Source: Macrolepiota albuminosa | Taxonomy: Eukaryota > Basidiomycota > Agaricomycetes > Agaricales > Agaricaceae | Direction of reading: 5' to 3' | Length of the DNA: 64,000 bases | Assembly (NCBI GenBank): GCA_027475525.1 | Contig: JAMWFC010000025.1 | Span: 124,001-188,000, forward strand | In this document: piece after piece, positions 23,500-35,021 of the stretch | Numbering within the stretch: position 1 is the stretch's first letter | Layout: each line of letters begins with the position of its first letter | Program-made: the position numbers and the translations under genes | Notes under the pieces: model-generated | Database searches by the model: none | The model's input: only the letters and a program-made list of their open reading frames with translations | What the model was told of the DNA's origin: nothing

Positions 23500-23677
23500 G
23501 TCACCCTATTTAAATTAGGACCTTATTTTATTTATCATACTGTGTAGTAAATAACAATTAGCTAAGCAGGTCAAAAATTCTAGACAGTTTGAAATAAATA
23601 CACTAGTGAGAATCAAACCCACCTACTGCAAGACACAATGAATACCAATAGATAATATTCTACTAGACCACCGATGC
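23500..23677 (-). repeat. SINE-like repeat, copy B (best tRNA-Gly resemblance)
   Basis: The minus-strand head starts GCATCGGTGGTCTAGTAGAA, close to the 5' half of eukaryotic tRNA-Gly. It continues ATTGGTATTC and ends GGTGGGTTTGATTCTCAC (T-arm-like, box B). The body GACCTGCTTAGCTAATTG ... ATAAGG follows directly. It cannot be a functional tRNA because the anticodon region is AT-rich and unpaired. Confidence 0.65.
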
Positions 23678-23760
23678 TTACTGTATACTGCTATAGTGTA
23701 AATAAACATCAGTCTAATATTCTGTATGTGGTCAAAAATTCTTGACAATTTGATGTCAAT

Positions 23761-23842
23761 GCACTAGTGGGAGTTGAACCCACCTACTGCAAAATATAAG
23801 GAATACCAATTGAAAATATTTCACTACACCACAGACATTTAC
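23761..23842 (-). repeat. SINE-like repeat head, copy C
   Basis: The minus-strand sequence reads TCTGTGGTGTAGTGAAATAT...ATTGGTATTCC...GGTGGGTTCAACTCCCACT. Box A (TGGTGTAGTG) and box B (GGTTCAACTCC) are both close to consensus. The T-stem GTGGG/CCCAC is intact. The body is truncated. Confidence 0.65.
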
Positions 23843-23856
23843 TGTATAATGCTATG

Positions 23857-24050
23857 GTGTAAATCAATATCAGTCTAATATTGTCAATTCAATACAGATG
23901 CACCAGTTGCAGTAAATTTTTTGATCCATCTATGTATAGGATACCACTCCATGGTGTAAATAAATATCAGTTTAATATTGTCAATTCAATACAGATGCAC
24001 TAGTTGCAGTAAATTCTTTGATCCATCCATATACAGAATACCATTCCAGC
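23857..24050. repeat. Imperfect 97-bp tandem repeat
   Basis: GTGTAAAT(C/A)AATATCAGT...CAATTCAATACAGATGCAC... begins at 23857 and again at 23954, with scattered mismatches between the two units. Confidence 0.8.
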
Positions 24051-24165
24051 AAACTCCTTCTGCCCTTTATCAATTTACTACAAGTAAAAATTGATAACAC
24101 TATCCATTCAAATTCTGTATGGGTCCATTTGTGCACTATATGAACACTGTTCTGACTTGTAGTAA

Positions 24166-24240
24166 GCATCTGTGGTACAATAGAATATTAATAGATTGAT
24201 ATTTTATATTGTGCACAAGAGGTGAGTTTGACTTTCCCTA
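24166..24240 (+). repeat. SINE-like repeat head, copy D
   Basis: Plus strand GCATCTGTGGTACAATAGAA ... AGATTGATATT ... GAGGTGAGTTTGACTTTCCC. It matches copy B along the whole tRNA-like head but lies in the opposite orientation. Confidence 0.6.
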
Positions 24241-24630
24241 ATGCACATTATATAATAGCAGCATGATGCTGATGTTCGCTAGCATCATGAATTTGATCCA
24301 TTCAAAATTTCAGAGATTTTTGCAGTGGCATAAAATAGACAAATTTGCGCATGTATTCATTCCAGTGTACATGACCAGTTGATAATACACTGTGGCTGGC
24401 TATTTTTGTGCTGGTCTTTGTAAAAAAGATAGCCAGCCCTGATGTATTGTCACTTGTCACATGTACTAAAATAATTACATGTGCAAACTCCTCTATCCTA
24501 TCCTGCTTCAGTAATTTCTAGAGTTTTGGTCGGATCAACTACCACAGGTGCTTACTACAGGTCAGTATAATGTACATGTAGAGCAAAAATACACCTGTAT
24601 AAAAACACACTATTAGACCCCATTAAAGTA

Positions 24631-24709
24631 GAGTAGGGGAAGTAGAACCTGCTGCTGTACACAATATTAAATATCAATAAATAAATATTCTACTGAACTA
24701 CTGAGACTA
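24631..24709 (-). repeat. SINE-like repeat head, copy E
   Basis: Minus strand TCTCAGTAGTTCAGTAGAAT ... ATTGATATTT ... CAGCAGGTTCTACTTCCCCT. It has the same A-box side (TAGTTCAGTAG) and a box-B variant. Confidence 0.55.
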
Positions 24710-24755
24710 GTTGCACCGCTGATGTCAGCTGGTTCACATGCCAATGTCAGCTACC

Positions 24756-24777
24756 GTCTGCTGGCATGCCAGCAGAC
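24756..24777. repeat. Perfect 22-bp palindrome
   Basis: GTCTGCTGGCA followed by its exact reverse complement TGCCAGCAGAC. A related imperfect palindrome with the same CTGCTGGCA core lies at 24929-24952. Both flank a pyrimidine-rich stretch. Confidence 0.9.
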
Positions 24778-24780
24778 AGT

Positions 24781-25900
24781 GGACACTCACACATCCTCTC
24801 CCACCCTTTCTCCTCTTTCTCCCCAGTGCCATCCTCTCCACTCCCCACACTACCTCACATGCCACCCCCATCCACCACATGCACTCCACTTCTCTCCTTC
24901 CCCCTGACCTGATGTCCAATGTCTGCTATATCTGCTGGCATACCAGCAGATACCCATGCTCCTACCCTTTCTTCTTCCTTCTTTTTCTCCCCACCCCCAT
25001 CCCTCTTCCACCACCCCCCATACTCTCTGAGACGCCACCCTATGCAGTGGACACCCACACACCCCATTTTCTTCTCTCCCACCCTAATGCTGGGTGATGC
25101 CAGGAGTTGCCGATAGATTCCTGTAGATGCCAACAAATATCAGTGGATATCCAGCAGATGCTGACAGATGTTGACAAATGCTGACAGATGCCAGCGGGTC
25201 ATAATGACTGCCGACAAACTCCAACGGATGCCAGCTGATGGCTAGCTGATGTCTGATGATGCCAATGCCCTTTTTAAGCCTCAAAAACTCTTTTGGGAGG
25301 TATGCCATCCTCCTTCCACCTCAAAATATCCATATGGAGATCTGCAGAAACATAGGTGGGCATCTGTTTTATCTGACCTTTGAATTTATCTATTAGTAAT
25401 GAACCTATAGTGTAATGATTAAATATATGTTCCGTTGCTGGAGGCTTCTCCAAGGTTAGGGGTTTGATTCTCCCCATAAATATAAAGGAAATCAGAGTTG
25501 CCTTTTTTTTTTGGTCCAACCAGCTTCTGTGGACCTGCGTAGGCCTCTGTAGATGTCTGCTGGTGCCCTGCACAGGCCTGCATGAGCCTGCGTAGGTTTG
25601 AGTCTATTAACATATATATGCATGGATGTCTGCTGGTGGCTTGCATAGGTTTGCAGGGCCCTTTTGTAGATGTATGCTGGTGTTGAGGATGGGAAAAAAA
25701 GGGAAGGGAAGGTGCGCAGCCTTGAGTTATTGTGGGGAAGAAGGGAGAGGGAAGAAAAGTGGGGAACTTCAAGGAGGGTTTATTCATGCCATAACATCTG
25801 CCAATGGAGGAGGTTTTTACTCATGGGCTGATGCCTGCTGGCAGCTGCTGATGCACATTGACATCTACTAGTGTCCGCTGGCATCTGCCAGGCCTGCATG
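24781..25900. repeat. Low-complexity region of pyrimidine tracts and degenerate GATGC/CTGGC repeats
   Basis: CT-rich stretches at 24790-24905 and 24960-25085 are followed by irregular repeats of GATGCC/CAGCAGATG-type words at 25085-25265. Related TGTCTGCTGG and GCCTGC words occur at 25540-25890. Open frames here are products of the simple composition. Confidence 0.6.
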
Positions 25901-26589
25901 CATATGTGTGTGCCCACCTTTTATTGATTCACTGGACTGTATCATACAGCACATTGTAACATGTCTATGGCTCTACATTCTACAGCACTGTGGGCACTGC
26001 TCCACTCTAGTATAGCAGACTCTGCTGAATATGTATAGTACGGCACAAAGTGAGCTTCCATACAATGTATGATACATACCATTGTGATGTCTCTATTTGA
26101 AGAGAAAAGAAGGATCTATTAATGGGATTGTGCTAAATAGAGCAGAAGCAAATAGGAAAGTGGCAATCAAAAACATCTGGATAAATGGTAGAACAAGAAA
26201 CTGAATGGTGGCACTGAAACAGGCCTCTCAAAAGAGAAATTGAACTATCAAATATGTTCTGGAGGCTGGAGAGTTTACAACAAAGAGTCATGTGTAGCTA
26301 GTAGTTTGTGCATCAGAAAAACAGTATAATAGCCCAAGTTTAGTAGAGAATAAATAGGCAATTAATAGGCAAAGGCTTGGTGATTCTCAGGGAGTGAATC
26401 ACTTAGGCTGGAGTTTGTCGAAAACCCTCTGCATTTCAGAATCTTTGATATTCTATGAAGCACTCAAAACTTTCAATACATCAACTTTATTGTCAAAAAA
26501 CAGTGTAGATTAGAGAAGACTTTTTAAAACCACCTATAAGCTTCAGAACTATTAGTACTACTTGCAACCAAGTACTACACTGGGAAAAT

Positions 26590-27150
26590 AATATCCATAA
26601 GATGGTGTCTTCATCAATTACAGGAACATACATCAGCAATATCATGTAAATTGAAGACTGCAATGCCCCAACTACATTCCAGAGGTTGATGACCTCTATA
26701 TTTTACAACATAATTGGATGGTTTGTTTATATATATTTAGACAATATCTTTGTCTTTTCAAATACCATTGAGGACCATGAGCCACATCTTTGAGTAATCT
26801 TTAAATGTTTGAGGTTGAATCTGCTGTACCTCAAATAAAAGAAATGCAAGCTCTATTTTGAGACAATCAATTGCCTTGGATATAAAATTGATAGTCAGGA
26901 TATTTATTCTGACAAGGACATACATGGAAATAGAGAGTGCTCCAAATATATAATGACATTCAGAGATTTGTAGGCTTAATGAACTATATAGGCAACTGTT
27001 TGCCTGACATAACAACCACTTACACTGGGCCACTAATGTCTATCATGCAGAATGGGGCACCATTTATATGGTGGCCCATTTACTAGCAATGCTTTGAGAT
27101 GAGAAAACACATCTGCTCTAATTTAATAGAGATAGGCAAAGCAACCCCTC
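26590..27150 (+). pseudogene. Decayed Ty3/gypsy reverse transcriptase fragment (second element)
   Basis: The plus-strand reading gives GTYISNIM, CNAPTTFQRLMTSIF, FVYIYLDNIFVFSNTIEDHE, KCKLYFETINCLGYKID and ATNVYHAEWGTIY, in the order of a gypsy RT palm and thumb. The catalytic YLDD has become YLDN. Stops and shifts are numerous. Its sequence is clearly different from the RT of the 8-18.7 kb element, so it is a separate lineage. Confidence 0.8.
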
Positions 27151-29420
27151 TCTCTGGAGAGCAGGGTGAGGAGGATATGATGGTGGATGACAAGGACCAG
27201 AGATTAATTTTCTCAATGCATGCACCCAGCAAGGCAAATCTGCAGAGCAAGCTGAAAAGAGCCTTGCAGGCAGCAACAATGCTGTTTCAAGCTGAGGTGC
27301 CAAAAAGATCAGAAGTTGGAGAGATAGTGTTTTTTCTGCTTGTGGTAAACTTTGAGGTATTGCAAGAGTCTTAGATCCTGGAGCTACTTCATTGGGACAT
27401 GCATACAAACAATAAGGTGGAAAATCACCTCTCTTCACTAGCATTGATGGGCATTATCAATGATGGTAATGCCAGTAATTATAGTTCAAGTACAAAGGAC
27501 ACCCTTCAGAAGGAGAGATGGTGGCACAGAAGAATTTGCAGTTGAATTGCAACTATAAAGCAGCTGCTCAAAGTAAGGCCGCTGCAGACAAGCAGGCCAT
27601 GGGGCATATTCCTCAGGAGTTGGAAGTTTTTAGAAAGGGAAACACCATTAAGTGTTCTAGTTGGTTTTTTGGTGATGTGCTTGAGCACTACTTTTATTAT
27701 TCATAGTTGTCAAATACTGTGTTCATAAGAGATGAGACATTGTGGGCCAAGAAGCAGGAAGAGGAGCAGGAAACAAGATATTAGCATACCTCAATTTTGT
27801 TAACAAAAACTATGCTATGGGAGTTTCCTATAAATTCCCAAAAAGCCTGCAAGCTGTTAGTGCTTGTAGGGAATAAGATGAAGGCATTGGCACTTTGTAT
27901 TAAAGCCCATTATCTTCTTTGTAAATTTCAGTGCATTTTGTTCAATTATAGTCAACTATAGAGGAACTGCACAATAGAGTTGGTGTGCGGTTCTGAATTT
28001 GAGCAGATTTTGCCTTCTCTTGATCTTGACAACTGATGAATGGATCTGACCATCGTGCCCACTTCCAAGGGGTATCTTCAACAGAAAGAGCAGAGAAGCA
28101 AATCCATATTTACACTTGCTAGATTTGATTTAGAAGATATCTGACATACCTTTTAACTTAATTGCCTAGCACAGAACATGCTTTATTTTTTGTGACCAGG
28201 CATGATAAATGCTGTTTTAGGCATTGCCATAGATTATGTATTCTGCATTCACTACTGTACCTTGCTGAGGCACACTATTATGCAAGGTGTATCATCTCAA
28301 GGATGTCTCAGAAGCTGCTTTGCCAGAGTACTGGCTTTCATCATGGCTCATCTGGAAATGTACCAAGAGGCTATTGAAGCCTATAATATAGCCAACCCTA
28401 GCCAGTCATTTTTGCCAATGTCATAGACAGATGTACAGTTCATGATCCCCCATTTTGATAATTCTATGTCAGCCAACATCAGTGATGCTAACATATTGAG
28501 GGTTCTTCTAGCAAATGATGTGCCAGCCAAATGCATAGACCATGCATACACCTTCAGTGTGGTCTATCTGAAAAGCCACTTTCAAGCAACTAATGCCTCA
28601 CTAGATGTGTACTGCAATATTGATAACAAATGATACTATAGACTAGATATCTATGGTGAGCTGCTTGCAATTCCACAGTAGGATAGGTGGAGAACCTCTA
28701 CCATAGACAATGTGATACATCTTCAAGCATTGCTTGCACAAGAATTTGCTCAAGGTTATTCATATCTTGAGGATAGATTTTACTACTCTATTGGGATGGA
28801 GCCATGCCATCACAATTTATAGATGCACGGCCCACACCAAAGGCCCTTACCACCACCATCTGTAGTTATTATGACTACAGAAAACCAGGGAGATAACTTG
28901 CCTCTCAAAAGAACATCAACATTGGCTAACACTGACATTGATATGGCTGCCTTTCTCAAAAGTGAGCTACACTGTCCTCTGTCTGCATAAACATAGCAAG
29001 CATTTACTTTCAGTTACTATTGGCTAACATTGACACTTAACCATCTACAGAAAATGGCTTGTCATAAGAGTGTGGACCCTCAATGTGCTCTTTTTTTAGA
29101 GACTGTACTCAGTCTGAAAGGGGGATATGTAACTGAGTCACCTAGAGCATCTGCTCTAGATTCAATCATTGTTATATTTTTGCACAACCCACTGGTTGTG
29201 CCATATTATTATGCCACTGAACAACCTTCTAGTAATTCAGTCAGTTTATTGCATAAAACATGGTAGTAATAACTATAATTTTACATTAATTAAATTACAT
29301 AATATACTACCTAGTACCATGCCACTACCTTACTTAAGGTAGCTTTTTGTTACATTACTTGTAGAACTGAATCATATATCAATCTGGTTCTGTGGTATGA
29401 CTGTAAGCTACTGACATTGT
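27151..29420 (+). other. AT-rich transposon-derived sequence with unidentified coding fragments
   Basis: Plus-strand open stretches at 27518-27706, 28202-28426 (VLAFIMAHLEMYQEAIEAYN) and 28442-28633 (FDNSMSANISDANILRVLLA) have protein-like composition. They are separated by stops and I recognise no family. Confidence 0.3.
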
Positions 29421-29427
29421 TTCATAA

Positions 29428-30895
29428 GTCAAGAACTAGAGATTCTAAGACAAGACTGGGGTTAACAAACTTAAAGTGGCAAAATGCATGCCAGTCTCAG
29501 AGTACACATGCCAGTCAAATCAGAGGGCATGCTGATGACACATAAAAGTTGATCAGTAGCAGACACAGTTTATAGCTACTAACTGGGAAATATGCATTGA
29601 GCATGCTAAGTGTTTGAGGGAGTCCTAGACAGGTCCCAGAGAACAAGTCTAAATAAGTTGAATGGCAAGATTTGGTGGAAGTTGAAAAGGGAAGTTGGTA
29701 AGCAATGTGCAGTAAGCAATGTGCAGTAAGAAAAGTGCACCAATGACAAAGCACATCTAAATGAAAAAGAAGAGCAGATATAAGTAAGGTGCAGCAAGAA
29801 GCATGGCAAGAAAACTAGAGGCTTAGCAATAACTAAGCTGTGATGCCTGCTGTAGGTGCAAAGCACATAGATTCCATAGGCATGACTGCAGCAAGCAGGC
29901 TAGAGGTGTTTAGACAATTGGTGACTTTGAACTTAGTCAGTGCAAAAGAAATCTGAACTAGAGGGTAAACTGAGAGAGGTAACAGGGTACTTTGTTCTGT
30001 TTTGTAACTAGTGACAATAGTAAGTATTTATAGCAAAAATAAGTTTATCATTGCTAAGTGGCTAAGGGTTGCCAAGAAGTGGTGAACTGTAAGTAAATGC
30101 CATGCATTAAACTCAATAGTAAGAAATGAACAAAAATGCTATCCATCTGACTGAGGGAGGGTGCCAAGCAATGTCAGGTGCCAAGATGAAATGACAAGCT
30201 GTCTGTAATGAGTAAATGTCATTATTGCCAACTTGTAAGCACTGTTGTTGGCTAGCTGTACCACATGCTGATTGAGTGATGCTATCTGTCAATGCTTGCT
30301 GGCAGCATGATGCCAGCTGTCACCTGTCATTCCAGCTGCTGCTGGTACTATCACTAATTGGATCTGTTGCTTGCCATGTGTGGCTGTTGAGTAGAGCCTA
30401 AAATGGATAAATTGTATGTGCCCAAATTTGAAACAAGTGCAGCAAGGTGTCCAAAGCCAATGCTGAGCCTGCTGTTGATGCATCTAGCCTGTGTGGGATC
30501 TTATCAATGCGAATAGTAATACAAGAGGGTGGTTACAACTATAAGTACTATGGGTAGCTGCTCCAGAGGTCTGAAGAGATCTTGGTGGAGTGGAAGAACA
30601 ATTGTATACCAGGAAATTGCACCTGCAGGATGCACAATCAATTGGCATGGAAGTAGTGACAGGGCACATGATGCATGATGGCTGGGGTGATTAAGATGAT
30701 CTAGCATTGATTGTGGGGTGATGGCCATGATAGTGGATGATTCTGGGGTCTGTGATGTGAGGACTGGCAGGAGATGTGTATGATGGCAGTTATGGCAGTT
30801 ATAATGGTGCATGTCAGTGGAGGTGTGTCATGGGAGGTCAGCAAGAGGGTTTCAGAAGGGGCTCCAGGAGTGTCCCAGGATGGGGGGCTATGACA
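29428..30895 (-). repeat. Diverged LTR relative of the gypsy element, interrupted by about 0.95 kb
   Basis: 29428-29533 resembles the LTR interior near 8178-8310 (GATTCTAAGACAAGACTGGG ... GGCATGC). 30500-30895 resembles the later part near 8340-8715 (ACTATAAGTACTA ... TGCACAATCAATTGGCA ... TATGACA). The sequence between has no counterpart in the intact LTRs, so it may be a nested insertion. The first 200 bp of the LTR are missing. Confidence 0.6.
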
Positions 30896-31715
30896 CTTAC
30901 AGGGTATTGCATGGGGGGCTGTTCACTAGTTACATTTTCTGCAGGTGGTCTTTTTTCTGGTGCTATCTTGAGAGTCCACTTGACTATCCACTTGGAGTCT
31001 CTCTTAGGGGGTGGAGTTGGCAAGTCTGGCATGGGGTGCCCATCATCTTTTTCTTCAAAATAGTCCCTCATCCCAGAGGTAATGTGGGATGAGTTGATCA
31101 TGGTTGTGTCTTTATCCTGGTCCTGCTCAGTGGTTTGTGAGATCAACAGGTTGGCTAGATTAGAGGAGGATGGGTTTGGGGAATGGGCTGTATAGCCCAT
31201 CATCAGATTCCTCCATGTCTGAGGCCTGCTTGGAGGTGAGTGTGTGATGTCTCTTTTTATTGTGGCTCCTAACCCCTGCCTGTTTTTTGGGCTATCCTCC
31301 TGATTGCAGTTTTTCTGCCTGGGACATGTGTTGAAGGGCAGGTTGTTTGGAGCAGTCTTATGATATTTGAAAAGTACAGGAAAAATTTTAGTGGGGTCAG
31401 TTTACATTTACAACCCTGTGCCATGTTTCATTGATATAGATTTGAGTATTTCTGTCCCCTTGTTCCTGCCATTGCTGGTGGTCTAAGACTATGGGAGTTG
31501 GGGGGGTGTCTCAAGGTTACCAAAGGATGGTGGAGTCTTGGGTGTTTGTTGTAGCCCTGGGCATCAAGCCTTTCCTTGCCTCCATGCTTGGTTTGGGTGG
31601 TTGTTCCCCTGGCCAGTGGCCTCAGTCCTCTTGGGGTTTCTTTGGGGTGGGCAGGGGGGGGTGTCCTCATGCCGCCTGTCAAGCAGACCTCTGTTAGAGG
31701 TTTATGAAGTAGCAA
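30896..31715 (-). other. Unidentified ORF remnants adjoining the LTR relative
   Basis: Minus-strand open stretch 31203-30838 (MRDYFEEKDDGHPMPDLPTP, then SKWIVKWTLKIAPEKRP) and 31715-31428 (Pro/Thr-rich and basic). They lie where internal sequence of a minus-strand LTR element would be. No domain recognised. Confidence 0.3.
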
Positions 31716-32015
31716 GACGGCGGGTCAGGCGCGTCTGCTGTGTCTAGTGTCAGTGGAGCACGTGGTGGTTGTAGTTTAAGAGGCCCCCGCTTACAAATAT
31801 TGTGACATTTTAGATCATCCATCAAAAGCTGATACATTCAAAAAGTGTTTCTTATTCACTGAGGTTTACTCAGTATTGCTGGCTTCAACTCCAGAGACCC
31901 GGTCCTGCTCTGATAGTATGATCTCTTTAAAAACATTTTCTTTATAGGCCTGTGGTTTTGCAACCCAGTACACATGATAGTATAAGATAGATTGTGGATA
32001 TAACATTATTCGCGT

Positions 32016-32980
<965 letters not shown>

Positions 32981-34979
32981 GGTTCTCTAGCACAAGACAA
33001 GAATGTACAACGACTAGGAGTTCTCACCACATTACTTTAATACAAACGCGCCGGTAAAACCGCGGTATAAGAGGTTCAGACTGAATCCTTGCATGAGTCC
33101 GATGTCGATGCGTGGATGACCAAACGGATAATTCAAACGGATAATTGCTTCAGCATCAGAAATACACACCGATCTATTCCTGACAGCTGATGCTGCTTAA
33201 AGCCCGAGGTTTTTACTAGGGGATCCGGAAAGTACACAAAATACAACGCGTTAACATTGAATAGAATATTCAAGGTCCACAAACAAAGGTGAATTTTTTC
33301 CCACATTGCTGGGTTTCAAGCTGAGCAAGTCGGCAAGAATCCATTAGGAGGGACTGCGGGTATATTTCGGTAAAGATGTCTGGCACTGTTGAGCAGGGTC
33401 GATCTCGGAGGAGCAGAGTTACGATAGAGGATGGAACTGTGAACAGAGGTGATAACCTCAGTGATTGGTAAAACACTTATTATATTCTGTATCTACCTGT
33501 GAACAGAGGTGATACTGGTGGTATAAGTAAGCGTGAACGAAGTAAAGAACGTAAGAACTTACACCTCAGTGATTGGTAAAACACTGAGGTGCAACGGCAA
33601 CATACGGAGCAAAAAATATACGACGATTACATAACGTAGTGGGTCCGTATCCTCAACGGGCACATAGCTATATAACTGGTTGTGCCATCTTAAGACATGG
33701 AATACTTTATTTTGGAGGAGCTTATCGTAGCGGCGGCAAGCGCCACCCCCGACTGATCAAAGTGTAAACAAAATGTTGTATGGTTTTGGTTCCGTCGAAG
33801 TGGACCTCTTCCCGAATTTCGGTGGGTTTGCCGAGGTAGACGTCATTTTGGATGTTTTATGAGGGTGCGGTGTAGGGGATGTAGTTGTGTAGTGTGTATG
33901 TGTGAGTCGGTGTACGGAGCAGTGGCACGACGTAGCGTAGTGGAAGTGCAAAAATGGGGGCCGATAACCTGTAGATAAAACGGAGTTTTGGTCTACAGGA
34001 TGAGAAGTAACGATATATGTAAGAATAAGATAAACTAGATATAGTCGACTGAGGGTGGTGAAGTGTATATCCTGTTGGAATCTAGACCGCAGGTACCTAG
34101 ATTAATACAGACAAGTAAGTTTCCAATCTAGGTAAAAGAATAGCAAATACCGATCGTCGTAATATGTGGCTTATGGCGCAGCCAGGAACAAGAGAGGTAT
34201 TCCCAAAAAGGAAATACTCGGCCGGTAACGTGAGTCTACCCTTTAACACTATGGAATAACTTATCACTGTCCACCTGTTAGACTCAACAGAGCATGACCG
34301 CATTTGCCTCAGTCTGAAGATTGTAAAATCAGACCTAAGTTTTCTTGTGAAAGACAATATATTTTCTTCTGCAGTGCCAACACCTGACGAAAATGTCACA
34401 AATCTGCAAGATCTAACCATTGAATTGATGTCATGAAGCATTTAGAAGCAACAGTGAGCATATCCATACATGTACAATATAAGAAGCTTGATGATGTGAT
34501 AAAATGAGGGCTGCAAAATAAGAAATACCACAAAAAGATTAAAAAGTGCTGGCTGGCATGGGAAAATATTGCTGTAATAGTGGACTGAAAGCTGCTACTG
34601 GTCAATGCACATGCTATCTGCTCACCAACATGGATAGTTAGCCAGAAAATACACCTGCTGCTAAGAATGACCCGTATTGAGCATGAGAGAATTACGTCAG
34701 TACTCATGAGAAACAATATGATTAATCATGGGTAAAAATTTCATCCATGATGATGCAAGTCTGATAGATGGAGCTGTAGGAAGCTGTCGTGGATACAGAG
34801 GATATCGGCATCCCTTTAAGCACTGTTGGTTCACATTGCCATGCTACCAATCACTTGGCGAAACCCGTCTTTTATGCAAACGACTCTCATGCCCGCTACT
34901 GTGGATCAGGAATGAAATTCCGGAATATGTATCACAAGGAACGGACATTACGATCAAGAAGCCCTTTTGAGGGGTATAT
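32981..34979. other. Intergenic region between xylanase and aldehyde dehydrogenase
   Basis: No supported gene. It contains the divergent upstream regions of both neighbours. Two short motifs are each duplicated in alternation at 33437-33585 (CTGTGAACAGAGGTGATA and CCTCAGTGATTGGTAAAACA). Short open frames at 34097-34716 on the minus strand show no recognisable domain. A TATA-like GGGTATATATG occurs at about 34972-34982. Confidence 0.5.
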
Positions 34980-35021
34980 ATGTGGCGCCGTGTTACCATC
35001 CCCTCTGTTCTTACTAACGAC

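Noticed and set aside
23270..24710. CRISPR-like array because of regularly spaced similar units.
   Set aside because: Units are long, diverged and in both orientations, with tRNA promoter-like boxes; the genome is eukaryotic.
24722..25136. Overlapping ORFs on both strands.
   Set aside because: Produced by pyrimidine-rich simple sequence, which lacks stop codons by composition.
25399..25478. Possible sixth tRNA-like head or tRNA gene (TATAGTGTAATGATTA ... GGGGTTTGATTCTCCCC).
   Set aside because: The T-arm pairs well, but the rest cannot fold as a tRNA and it does not share the head sequence of the SINE copies closely enough.
33757..33951. 64-residue minus-strand ORF rich in His/Thr/Pro.
   Set aside because: Low-complexity composition and no recognisable homology; probably chance.
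34097..34716. Two overlapping minus-strand ORFs of about 110 residues.
   Set aside because: No domain, no splice continuity, and one overlaps the other in a different frame.
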